Shown: positions 34,428 through 42,194 of the stretch, in pieces
Layout of the letters: each line of letters opens with the position of its first letter
Position numbering within the stretch: the first letter of the stretch is position 1
Assembly: GCF_003121295.1 (NCBI RefSeq)
Contig: NZ_PHNC01000031.1
Coordinates: 250,439 to 314,438 of the forward strand
Origin: Streptomyces orinoci
GTDB lineage: Bacteria; Actinomycetota; Actinomycetes; Streptomycetales; Streptomycetaceae
Direction of reading: 5' to 3'
Length of the DNA: 64,000 nt
Translations under genes and position numbers: made by a program
The notes under the pieces: generated by a model
What the model saw: the letters and a program-made list of their open reading frames with translations, nothing else
Database searches by the model: none
Told to the model about the DNA's origin: nothing

Positions 34428-34931
34428 ATCGATACCGCGCTCCTGGCCCTCCATGTAACGCTCGCGCTGGGCCTTACCATCCTGCTGGGCGTCCAGTGCG
34501 CCGAACTCGCCCGCCTGCGACGGCTCGTTGGCGACCCGGCAGAGGCCCGTCCCCATGTCTCGACGGCGGTCGTCACTGCCATTCCGGTGGTCACGGTTGT
34601 GGTGGCCGTGACGGGCGGGGCGCTCCTGGGCCGCGGTTTCCATGGCGGACCGTGGGTTGGCGCCGGCGTCTTCTCTTGCTTGGTCATCATCACGGCGGCC
34701 GTCTGGACGTTGCGCGCACTGCGTGACACCGCTCCGGAGCGGCCGCGGACGGCCGCCCGCCTCGCCGCCGCCCAGTGGGGAACGCCCGCCTTCACACTGG
34801 GTGCCACCTTCCTCATGGCCGCGCGCCCGGACAGCGTGGGGGTCGCCCTGGCGCCCGTCGTCCTGGCGACGGTGGTGACAGCCGCCGCGTTCCGGCGGGG
34901 GGCGACGGCCCGTCCTGTACGCGCCGTCTGA
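34428..34931 (+). CDS. Small four-helix membrane protein, possible AUC start
   Basis: From 34428 the frame encodes about 167 residues with four hydrophobic helices: TALLALHVTLALGLTILLGVQ, VVTAIPVVTVVVAVTGGALL, VGAGVFSCLVIITAAVWTL and VGVALAPVVLATVVTAAAF. No ATG, GTG or TTG precedes the first helix in this frame. The first standard start is a GTG at 34587, inside helix two. A GAGGGG ribosome-binding site at 34416-34421 is followed six bases later by ATC at 34428. Either AUC is used or the original ATG has mutated. The function is unknown. Confidence 0.55.
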   Translation: MDTALLALHVTLALGLTILLGVQCAELARLRRLVGDPAEARPHVSTAVVTAIPVVTVVVAVTGGALLGRGFHGGPWVGAGVFSCLVIITAAVWTLRALRDTAPERPRTAARLAAAQWGTPAFTLGATFLMAARPDSVGVALAPVVLATVVTAAAFRRGATARPVRAV

Positions 34932-35010
34932 ACGCCACTCTCTCGGGGCGCCCTGCTCTGCCTGGGCGCCGGTGCGGATGTCAGCGGTGGCCGGTGCCTG
35001 ATCTGTGAGT

Positions 35011-35078
35011 CGGGAAAAGGCGGTTCAGCCGTTCCCGCCGCCCGAGGGGTAGGGGGCCTGCTGAACCGCCTCTTCCCG
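35011..35078. terminator. Long bidirectional hairpin between convergent genes
   Basis: CGGGAAAAGGCGGTTCAGC (35011-35029) and GCTGAACCGCCTCTTCCCG (35060-35078) form a 19-bp stem with one mismatch and a 30-base loop, between the membrane-protein gene and the polyketide operon end. Confidence 0.8.
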
Positions 35079-35085
35079 AAATCGT

Positions 35086-35409
35086 TCAGGGCCTCCGGCC
35101 GCCCGACCCGGGGGATTTCAGCGGGCGATCCGCCGAACGCGGCCGGACCCCACGGACATCCTGGCCGCCAAACGCCGGGGCACCGCACGGGGGCTGCACG
35201 AGCGGACGGCAGGCCACTGCGAACGCCCGGGCAATCAGCCCGGCCACAGTGGTATCGACAAGATCCTCCGAGCGAGCCCGCTCTGGCCGAACCACCTCTG
35301 GTCGAACCGCCTGAGCCCGTCCGCTCTGGGCTCGGTCACCCTGAGCTGGCGCCATCTGGCGACGGGCTGCTCCGGCCCGCGTCAACGCGCTTTCAGTAGG
35401 CCTCTTCAC
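35086..35409 (-). CDS. Hypothetical basic protein at the end of the polyketide operon
   Basis: A 107-residue frame starting at GTG 35409 with GGAAGGAAG about 8 bases upstream. It is rich in Arg, Pro and Ala, with one moderately hydrophobic segment (LVDTTVAGLIARAFAVACRPL). It lies 92 bp after the FAD oxygenase on the same strand and just before a strong hairpin. I recognise no family, and GC-rich open frames arise by chance, so it may not be real. Confidence 0.35.
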   Translation of the reverse strand: MKRPTESALTRAGAARRQMAPAQGDRAQSGRAQAVRPEVVRPERARSEDLVDTTVAGLIARAFAVACRPLVQPPCGAPAFGGQDVRGVRPRSADRPLKSPGSGGRRP

Positions 35410-35501
35410 GATGTGCTTCCTTCCCCCGTCGTTCCCTGGCCTGTGTCAGCGCCAGAGCTTGTCCTGAAAGTCCGGCCAGGTGACCAGTCCGGGACGCGGG
35501 C

Positions 35502-36968
35502 TCAGCGCCCCGCTGGCGCACCGAACCAGCGGCGCAGCGCCCTCGGCAGCTCATCGGCTCCCTGATCGGTCCATACGACGTAGCCGTCCGGCCGCACCAG
35601 AACGGAGCCGAAATCAGCCTCCCGCCAGCCGCGTTCGGGCCGCGCCACGGCCACGTCAACCCGGTCGGCCCAGCCCGCTGCCCTGGTCAGGAAGGCGGAC
35701 GCCGCTCTGCCGGGCGACAGATCAAGGAGCAGCCCCCGGCCGCTCCGGAGCAGCGCTGCGGATGTGGTAGGTCCGCTCTCGGTCAGCAGCCGCATATGCG
35801 GCAACCGCGCGCCCAGCAGGGGATTGGATCCGGCACCGACGTCGTAGCGGATGTCGAGGCCGCTGATCATGCCGCCCAGGTGCCGACGGACGTCTGCGTA
35901 GGCTATCTGCTCGCCCAGGACCGCCCGCAATGCCTCCACCTCGGAGCCGCCGAGCAGCAGCAGCGCCTGCGCCTGGATGTTGGTGAGGACGCGGGTTCCC
36001 ACGGCGCGCCGCTCGGCGTCATAGGTGTCAAGCAGTCCCTCCGGTGCGGCACCCCTCAGCTCGGCGGCGAGCTTCCAGCCGAGGTTCACGGCGTCCTGCA
36101 GACCGAGGTTGAGTGCCTGCCCGCCCACCGGCATCTGCGCGTGGGCGGCGTCGCCGGCCAGCAGGACACGGCCCGCGCGGTAGGTGCTCGCCTGCCGGCA
36201 CATGTCCCCGAAGGCGTTCACCCACACGGGAGTTCCACAGCTGATGTCCTCACCGGTGACCCGCTTCCATGCCGCGGCCACCTCCGCATACTCCGGCGCA
36301 GCGGTCCGGTGGTCAGCCGGACTGCCGAACTCGTGCACCATGACGCGGGTGACGCCGCCGCGCGTCGCGGCGATGGCCAGCCCGTCCTCAAGCCGTTCGA
36401 AGCGTCTGTCAGGCACGTCCACGCCGCGCACATCCGCCCGCAGAAGCTCCCGCGTCGCATCCCTGCCGGGGAAGCCGATACCGGTCAGCCGCCGCACGAC
36501 GCTGTCCTCGCCGTCGCACCCGACGAGGTAAGGCGCCCTGACACGGAGGGGGCCAGCGGGACCGGCCGCCTCCGCCTCAACGTAGTCGTCTCTGCGCACC
36601 ACGCCGCACACTTCGTGCCCCCGACGTACATCCGCCCCCAGTCCGGCGGCCCACGTCCCAAGAAGCTCCTCGGTTCGTGCCTGGGGCACCTTCCACTGCC
36701 CCGGGTACGCGGTGTCGAGCCCTCCCAGGTCGAGGGGGATCCCGCCGAAGTGGCTCATGGCATCGTTCGGCACAGCCCCCAGCGGCTCCAGCAGGCCCCG
36801 CTGGTCGAAGACCTCCATGGTGCGGGAGTGCAGGGTAGAGGCACGGGACTCGGTGGTCGGCTCGGCCAGCCGCTCCAGCACCACCACCTCCGCACCGCCG
36901 AGTCGCAGTTCACCGGCCAGCATCAGCCCCACTGGGCCCGCGCCAACCACGATGACCTGCGTTTCCAT
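35502..36968 (-). CDS. FAD-dependent aromatic polyketide oxygenase (UrdM/PgaM-like, no reductase domain)
   Basis: A 488-residue flavoprotein hydroxylase (PheA/TfdB type): FAD-binding VIVVGAGPVGLMLAGELRLGG, DG motif APYLVGCDGEDSVVR and GRVLLAGDAAHAQMPVGGQALNLGLQDAVNLGWKLA. The STLHSRTMEVFDQRGLL segment resembles the second oxygenase of angucycline pathways, which acts on the angular framework. UrdM and PgaM carry a C-terminal short-chain reductase; this protein ends after the oxygenase part. METQ at 36968 has AGAGGAG upstream; an ATG at 36983 is the alternative. Confidence 0.88.
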   Translation of the reverse strand: METQVIVVGAGPVGLMLAGELRLGGAEVVVLERLAEPTTESRASTLHSRTMEVFDQRGLLEPLGAVPNDAMSHFGGIPLDLGGLDTAYPGQWKVPQARTEELLGTWAAGLGADVRRGHEVCGVVRRDDYVEAEAAGPAGPLRVRAPYLVGCDGEDSVVRRLTGIGFPGRDATRELLRADVRGVDVPDRRFERLEDGLAIAATRGGVTRVMVHEFGSPADHRTAAPEYAEVAAAWKRVTGEDISCGTPVWVNAFGDMCRQASTYRAGRVLLAGDAAHAQMPVGGQALNLGLQDAVNLGWKLAAELRGAAPEGLLDTYDAERRAVGTRVLTNIQAQALLLLGGSEVEALRAVLGEQIAYADVRRHLGGMISGLDIRYDVGAGSNPLLGARLPHMRLLTESGPTTSAALLRSGRGLLLDLSPGRAASAFLTRAAGWADRVDVAVARPERGWREADFGSVLVRPDGYVVWTDQGADELPRALRRWFGAPAGR

Positions 36969-37033
36969 GAACTCCTCTGCCATACCTCCCCCTCGCGCGT
37001 CCGGCTGTCCAGCCCCGCTCCGGCCCTGCCCGT

Positions 37034-37981
37034 TCAGCTCCGCGCCTCCGCGTAAGCCTTGGCATGCCCCAAGGTGGCCGTGCTGTTGGTGCTGAGCGCC
37101 GTGCGGACAAACCGGCGCGCCTCCTCGATGCCGGCGTCGGCGCCCAGGACCTTGGTGATGTTTTCGGTGTTGATCACCACTGTGTGCTGGGAGGTCGCGG
37201 CGACGCCGCCATCGTTCTCCTCCAGCCGCCAATACCCGGTGTGCAGTGTCATGAGGGCCGGCAGAACGATCTGCTTGTAGACGATCCGTTCGTGCGGGAA
37301 ACACACCCGCACCGACTTGGTGGTGTGCGTGGATCCGTCCTTCGTCCGGGTGTCCATCTCCAGCATCTGAAGGCCGGGCGTCTCCTCGGTCAGCCCGACG
37401 CGAGCGACATGCGGCAGACGCTCGGTCCAGCGGTCAGCCTCGTTGAGGAAGTCGTAGACGTCCTTGGCCGAGCCATTGATCTGCACAGTGTCCTCGAAGG
37501 AGAGCATCAGCTCTTCGGCGCCGGACACTGCCGCCTCGACGTTGTCCTTGAGCGCGGCCAGTTCGGAGCGGCTGTTGCGGTCGACGGCCTGGTCTATCCA
37601 CTCCAGCTTCGCCGGGTCGTCGTCAACGGCCCGGTAGTAATGCAGTAGCCGCACGCGCGACTCATTGCCCCCCAGCGGCTCGATGATCCAGGCGCCGCCC
37701 ATGGCACCCACAGGAGGTGTAGAGACCTCCTGGCGGAAGTCGATGCGCAGCGCGGACGCGTCCAAGGTGCGGCGTGACGTCCAGCTCTTCGCCTCGCCGC
37801 GCGCGGTGGCCCAGATCCGAATGCGCTCCTCCTGGCCGCCGCGCTCCAGGTGCTCGACATGCACCGTGGGCGGGAAGATCTGCGGCCAGTTCTCTACCTC
37901 GGCGATGAGGCGGTAAACGGCAGCGGCCGGCGCGAGCACCGTGATCTCATGCTCGACCTCGCGGGATTCCGGCTGCGTCAT
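37034..37981 (-). CDS. Didomain aromatase/cyclase of type II PKS
   Basis: A 315-residue protein made of two polyketide cyclase/START-like domains (about residues 8-150 and 155-305), each with a ligand pocket. The first has EHEITVLAPAAAVYRLIAEVENWPQIFPPTVHVE, the second FEDTVQINGSAKDVYDFLNEADRWTERLPHV. It aromatises the first ring of the C9-reduced polyketide (ActVII, UrdL and JadD group). ATG with AAGGAGAAG. It lies between the KR and oxygenase genes, as in angucycline clusters. Confidence 0.93.
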   Translation of the reverse strand: MTQPESREVEHEITVLAPAAAVYRLIAEVENWPQIFPPTVHVEHLERGGQEERIRIWATARGEAKSWTSRRTLDASALRIDFRQEVSTPPVGAMGGAWIIEPLGGNESRVRLLHYYRAVDDDPAKLEWIDQAVDRNSRSELAALKDNVEAAVSGAEELMLSFEDTVQINGSAKDVYDFLNEADRWTERLPHVARVGLTEETPGLQMLEMDTRTKDGSTHTTKSVRVCFPHERIVYKQIVLPALMTLHTGYWRLEENDGGVAATSQHTVVINTENITKVLGADAGIEEARRFVRTALSTNSTATLGHAKAYAEARS

Positions 37982-38042
37982 GCTCTTCTCCTTGCTCGAT
38001 GGGATTCCTGTTGCGCCCCGGCGCCGCCGGTCGGGGGCCTGC

Positions 38043-38828
38043 TCAGAAGTTGCCGAGTCCGCCGCAGACGTTGATGGCCTGCGCGGTGATGGAGGCAGCG
38101 GTGTCGGATGCCAGGTAGGCGACCAGGCCGGCAACCTCCTGCGGGGTGGAGTAGCGGCCAAGCGGGATCTTCGCCTGGAACTTCTCCAGGATCTCCGCCT
38201 CGGAGACCTCGTACGCCGTGGCGTAGCCCTCCCGGACGCGCTGCGCCATGGGTGTCTCGACGTACCCGGGGCAGACGGCGTTGACGGTGATCCCGGTCTT
38301 GCCGAGCTCGTTGCCGAGGGCCTTGGTGAAGCCGACCACGCCGTGCTTTGACGCCGAGTACGGCGCGCCGAGAACCACACCCTGCTTGCCGGCGGTGGAG
38401 GCGATGTTGATGATGCGCCCGCGGTCCTTATGCCGCATGCCGCCGGTGTTGAGCACCTCGCGCGTCATAAGGAAGACACTGTTGAGGTTGGTGTTAATGA
38501 CGTCGAACCACAGGTCGTCAGCGATATCCGCAGTGACGCCACCTCCGCTGCGGCCGGCGTTGTTCACCAGGACGTCCACCGTGCCAAAGCGGTCAACCGC
38601 CGCCCGCACGAAAGCCTTGATGTCGTCGGCGGAGCGGACGTCGCAGGCGGTGCCGTCAACGTCGAGGCCCTCCGCGCAAAGCTCCTTGACTGTCGACGCC
38701 ACACTCTCGGCGTTGCGGGCGCAGAGGAACACGCTGTGCTGCCGCTCCGCCAGCGCCCGGGTGACAGCGAGGCCGATGCCACTGGTGGCACCGGTGACGA
38801 GGGCTACCCGCTGCTGTTGCTGGGACAT
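38043..38828 (-). CDS. Type II polyketide C9 ketoreductase (ActIII-like)
   Basis: A 261-residue short-chain dehydrogenase. The NADPH motif is TGATSGIG at residues 12-19, then NNAG and the catalytic ASTAGKQGVVLGAPYSASKHG (Ser, Tyr, Lys). GMRHKDRGRIINIAS and PGYVETPMAQRVREGYA are typical of the ActIII family, which reduces the C9 carbonyl of the nascent polyketide. ATG after GGAGAAGAC. Upstream in-frame codons do not look like protein. Confidence 0.95.
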   Translation of the reverse strand: MSQQQQRVALVTGATSGIGLAVTRALAERQHSVFLCARNAESVASTVKELCAEGLDVDGTACDVRSADDIKAFVRAAVDRFGTVDVLVNNAGRSGGGVTADIADDLWFDVINTNLNSVFLMTREVLNTGGMRHKDRGRIINIASTAGKQGVVLGAPYSASKHGVVGFTKALGNELGKTGITVNAVCPGYVETPMAQRVREGYATAYEVSEAEILEKFQAKIPLGRYSTPQEVAGLVAYLASDTAASITAQAINVCGGLGNF

Positions 38829-38928
38829 GTCTTCTCCGTGGATTCGATGGCTGCGGGGACTGTGATGTGCCGCGCTGCGGGCTGCGGTTACTGCGGCAAG
38901 CCCAGGAGTCCGCGGGGCACCTCCGAGG

Positions 38929-39192
38929 TCAGACCGAGGCGGCAAGCTGGGCGTTCACCAGTTCAATGAGCTCACGCGGCGTCTTGGCCGTGATCAGCGC
39001 GTCGTCGTCCCCGGCGAGGTGGAACTCGCGCTCGATGCGAGTGCTCGTCTCCAGCAGGGCGAGCGAGTCGTACCCGAGCTCTTCGAAGGTGGCGTCGGTG
39101 ATGTCGCCTTCGAGCGCGGAGCCGCTGTCTGCGCCAGCGCCCTCCAGCAGGATGCGCTTGAGGTCTGCGAGGGTGAAGGTGTTCTGGGTCAT
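38929..39192 (-). CDS. Acyl carrier protein of type II PKS
   Basis: An 87-residue ACP with the phosphopantetheine site in EELGYDS43LALLE. It starts MTQNTFTLADLKRILLEGAG, typical of aromatic PKS carriers. It holds the growing polyketide as a thioester. A phosphopantetheinyl transferase is needed but is not encoded in the window. The spacing to KS-beta and KR matches the canonical minimal PKS. Confidence 0.96.
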   Translation of the reverse strand: MTQNTFTLADLKRILLEGAGADSGSALEGDITDATFEELGYDSLALLETSTRIEREFHLAGDDDALITAKTPRELIELVNAQLAASV

Positions 39193-39248
39193 GAGTGGCC
39201 TTTCTCGATTTGCTGTGTGTCGAGCGGAAGGAGTGACCGCCGTGTGGG

Positions 39249-40463
39249 TCAGACGGCACGCACGACGACGGCCGAATTGAAGCCGCCGACGCCGCGGGCG
39301 AGAACCAGTGCGGAGGTGAGCGGCCTCTCCCGCGCTTCTCCGGTCACCAGGTCAAGCCCATACCCGGGTGCGGCTGTGACGTTGACGGTCGGCGGGATCA
39401 CGCCGTCCCGCAGGGCGAGCAGCGCCGCCGTCAGGTCGAGTGGCGCGCCACCGGAGTGCAGTCGGCCCGTCATGGTCTTCGGCGCGGTGACCGGGACAGC
39501 GTGCGGGCCGAAGACCGCGTTGATCGCATCGGCTTCGATACGGTCCAGCTCGGTGGTGCCGGCGGCGTCGGCGAAGACGACGTCGATATCCGCAGCGGCC
39601 ATGCCGGCGTCTGCCAGCGCCACGTCGATCGCCCTGCGCAGGCCAGGTTCGCGGTCGCTGCCCGGCCGGGGGTCGAAGGTGGCGCCGTAGCCGGCGATCT
39701 CACCGTAGACGTGCTCCGCTCCCCGGCGCCGCGCCGCGTCCGCGTCCTCCAGGATCAGAATCGCGCCGCCCTCGCCTGGAACGTGACCGGCGGCGGCCTC
39801 ATCGAAGGGCAGGTAGGCCCGGTCCGGGTCGTCGGCCGTGCTGAGCCGGCCGGTCGCGAGCTGCGGGACCCAGCCCCAGGGGCAAACGGAGCTGTCCACG
39901 CCACCAGAAACAATCAGGCTGACGCCCTTGCGGATCTGCCGACGGGCCTGTGCGACGGCGTCGAGCCCGCCCGCTTGGTCGGTGACCACCACGCCGCTCG
40001 GGCCACGCATGCCATGACGGATGGAGATCTGGCCGGTGTTCACCGCGTAGAACCAGGCGAAGGACTGGTAGGCGCTGACGTACTGGCTGCCTTTGCTCCA
40101 CAGGTTCTGCAGCTCCCGCTGGCCGAACTCGAAGCCGCCGGAAGAACTGGCGGTCACCACGCCCATGGAGAACTCGGGCAGTTCTGCAGGGACAACGCCG
40201 GCGTCGTCCAGGGCCCAGTCCGCTGCGACAAGCGCCAGCCGCGTCATGTGGTCGGTCTGCGGCAGCAGCCGTCCGGGCAGATACTGTCCAGCGTCGAACC
40301 CTGGCACCTCGCCGGCCAGCCGGGTTGGGTACTTCTCGGCGTCGAACCGGGTGACGCGGCCGATGCCGGAGCGCCCTTCCAGGGTGGCGGACCAGTAGTC
40401 CGCCATGCCAAGCCCGTTGGGCGCAGTGACACCGAGACCAGTCACCACTACCGAGGCGGTCAT
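39249..40463 (-). CDS. Ketosynthase beta / chain length factor
   Basis: A 404-residue KS-like subunit. The active-site cysteine is replaced by Gln163 in VVTDQAGGLDAV, the hallmark of chain length factors that decarboxylate malonyl-ACP and set chain length with KS-alpha. The ATG overlaps the KS-alpha stop (ATGA), giving coupled 1:1 synthesis. The angucycline context suggests a decaketide (C20), but chain length cannot be proven from sequence alone. Confidence 0.95.
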   Translation of the reverse strand: MTASVVVTGLGVTAPNGLGMADYWSATLEGRSGIGRVTRFDAEKYPTRLAGEVPGFDAGQYLPGRLLPQTDHMTRLALVAADWALDDAGVVPAELPEFSMGVVTASSSGGFEFGQRELQNLWSKGSQYVSAYQSFAWFYAVNTGQISIRHGMRGPSGVVVTDQAGGLDAVAQARRQIRKGVSLIVSGGVDSSVCPWGWVPQLATGRLSTADDPDRAYLPFDEAAAGHVPGEGGAILILEDADAARRRGAEHVYGEIAGYGATFDPRPGSDREPGLRRAIDVALADAGMAAADIDVVFADAAGTTELDRIEADAINAVFGPHAVPVTAPKTMTGRLHSGGAPLDLTAALLALRDGVIPPTVNVTAAPGYGLDLVTGEARERPLTSALVLARGVGGFNSAVVVRAV

Positions 40464-41734
40464 GCGTTCCTCCTGTCCGGGGCGGTCAGCACCATCGCGC
40501 TCTGGAAGCCGCCGAACCCACTGCCCACCGTGAGCACGGTGTCGGTGTGGTGGTCGCGCGCGGTCAGCGGCACGTAGTCCAAGTCGCACTCAGGGTCCGG
40601 GTCGTGCAGATTCGCGGTGGGCGGGACCACGTTGTGCTCCATGGCCAGCACGGACGCGGCGATCTCGATGGAGCCGATGGCCCCGAGCGAGTGCCCGATC
40701 ATCGACTTGATCGAGCTGACCGGGGTCCGGTACGCGTGCTCACCGAGACTGCTCTTGAACGCGGCGGTCTCATGCCGGTCGTTCTGACGGGTGCCTGAGC
40801 CGTGGGCGTTGATGTAGTCGATGTCCTCAGGATTCACCCGGGCCTCCCGCGTAGCCGTACGGATGGCTTCAGCCATCTCGCGGCCGTCCGGGCGGAGGCC
40901 GGTCATGTGGAAGGCGTTGCACCGCGAGGCGAAGCCTGCGATCTCGGCGTAGATGTGCGCTCCCCGCCGTCGGGCTCGCTCCAGTTCCTCCAAAACGAAA
41001 ACGGCGGAGCCCTCGCCGAGGACAAAGCCGTTGCGGCTGTTGTCGAACGGCCTGGAGGCGTGCTCTGGGTCGTCGTTGCGCGGTGTCGTCGCCTTGATGG
41101 CATCAAAGCACGCAACTGTGATCGGTGAGATCGGCGCGTCGGTGGCGCCGGCCACCATGACGTCGGCCGACCCTTCGATGATCAGCTCGCGGGCGTACCC
41201 GACCGAGTCCAGACCAGAGGTACAGCCGGTGGACACCACCGCGGTTGGGCCCTCTCCGCCGACTTGCCAGGCCACCTCGGTCGCGATCGAGCTTGGCACC
41301 ATGTGCCCGTAAAGGTGCGGCACCGCATACTCATGGTCGACCAGCCACTTGCGGCCGTTGTCGCTGACGACGCGGTATTCCTCCTCCAGGCCCATGGTGC
41401 AGCCAACCGCGCTCCCGATGGTCACGCCGGTCCGGGTCACGTCGAGGTCCAAAAGGTCCAGCCCGCTACTTTCGACTGCCTCCCGGGCCGCCACCATGGC
41501 GAACTGCGTCGCCCGGTCGGCGCGGCGGATCTGCTGCGGGGACAGGCCGTGCAGCTGCGGGTCGAAATCAACTTCCGCGGCCACCCGCGAGCGGAATGGT
41601 GATGCGTCGAACGAGGAGAGTTTCCTGGTCGCCGTCCTGCCCTCGCTCAACAAGCTCCAGAAATTCTTGACGCCGACCCCGCCCGGCGCCACGACTCCTA
41701 TTCCGGTGATTACCACCCGACGTGCCACTGGCAC
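40460..41734 (-). CDS. Ketosynthase alpha of type II PKS
   Basis: A 424-residue beta-ketoacyl synthase. The catalytic residues are Cys171 in VVSTGCTSGLDSVGYA, His311 in NAHGSGT, and Lys343 and His348 in SIKSMIGHSLGA. It condenses malonyl units with its CLF partner. The GTG at 41734 is only two bases after GGAGG; a GTG six bases further in (MARRVVITGIG) has better spacing and may be the real start. Confidence 0.96.
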   Translation of the reverse strand: MPVARRVVITGIGVVAPGGVGVKNFWSLLSEGRTATRKLSSFDASPFRSRVAAEVDFDPQLHGLSPQQIRRADRATQFAMVAAREAVESSGLDLLDLDVTRTGVTIGSAVGCTMGLEEEYRVVSDNGRKWLVDHEYAVPHLYGHMVPSSIATEVAWQVGGEGPTAVVSTGCTSGLDSVGYARELIIEGSADVMVAGATDAPISPITVACFDAIKATTPRNDDPEHASRPFDNSRNGFVLGEGSAVFVLEELERARRRGAHIYAEIAGFASRCNAFHMTGLRPDGREMAEAIRTATREARVNPEDIDYINAHGSGTRQNDRHETAAFKSSLGEHAYRTPVSSIKSMIGHSLGAIGSIEIAASVLAMEHNVVPPTANLHDPDPECDLDYVPLTARDHHTDTVLTVGSGFGGFQSAMVLTAPDRRNA

Positions 41735-41795
41735 AGCCTCCGTTCAGGGAACTCGCATACCCGGTGTCCGTCCAATCGCCGATGGAGTGGGCCGG

Positions 41796-42125
41796 TCATG
41801 AGTCCTGGGTCCAGTAGTAGAAGCGCCGTGCCATGGCATCGGCGGGCGACCGCCAGGTATCGGGGTCGTAAGCCTCGATGTGGGCCTTCAAGTCCTCACT
41901 GATGTTCACGAACAACGGGTTGGTGCGCGCCTCCTCAATGGCCTCTCCTCCGTTGTCCGAGTCGAAGTCCTGGAGGTGGAAGTAGAGGCCCTGGTACGAA
42001 AAGAGCTGCCGACGACGCGTGCCCATCAGTCCAGGCATCTCCGACTTGTCGAACTCGCCGAAAAGACGCGCGACTTCATCGGCCGACCCCGGCGCCATGC
42101 GAGCCACGATCAGGGTGCTGTGCAT
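41796..42125 (-). CDS. TcmI-type polyketide cyclase (UrdF/JadI-like)
   Basis: A 109-residue ferredoxin-like-fold cyclase of the TcmI family: MHSTLIVARMAPGSADEVARLFGEFDKSEMPGLMGTRRRQLFSYQGLYFHLQDF. In angucycline clusters this small protein, located between the first oxygenase and KS-alpha, directs closure of the angular benz[a]anthracene rings. Here it occupies exactly that position. It has normal length. Confidence 0.93.
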   Translation of the reverse strand: MHSTLIVARMAPGSADEVARLFGEFDKSEMPGLMGTRRRQLFSYQGLYFHLQDFDSDNGGEAIEEARTNPLFVNISEDLKAHIEAYDPDTWRSPADAMARRFYYWTQDS

Positions 42126-42194
42126 CCTGCTTCCTTCCTGATTCCCATAGGTGGAGTAGGTGGATTGGGCCGACGCGGTACGCGCGGCCCGTGG

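Noticed and set aside
34587..34931. GTG 34587 as the start of the small membrane protein
   Set aside because: It would cut inside the second hydrophobic helix and lacks a ribosome-binding site; the coding-like sequence clearly starts earlier.
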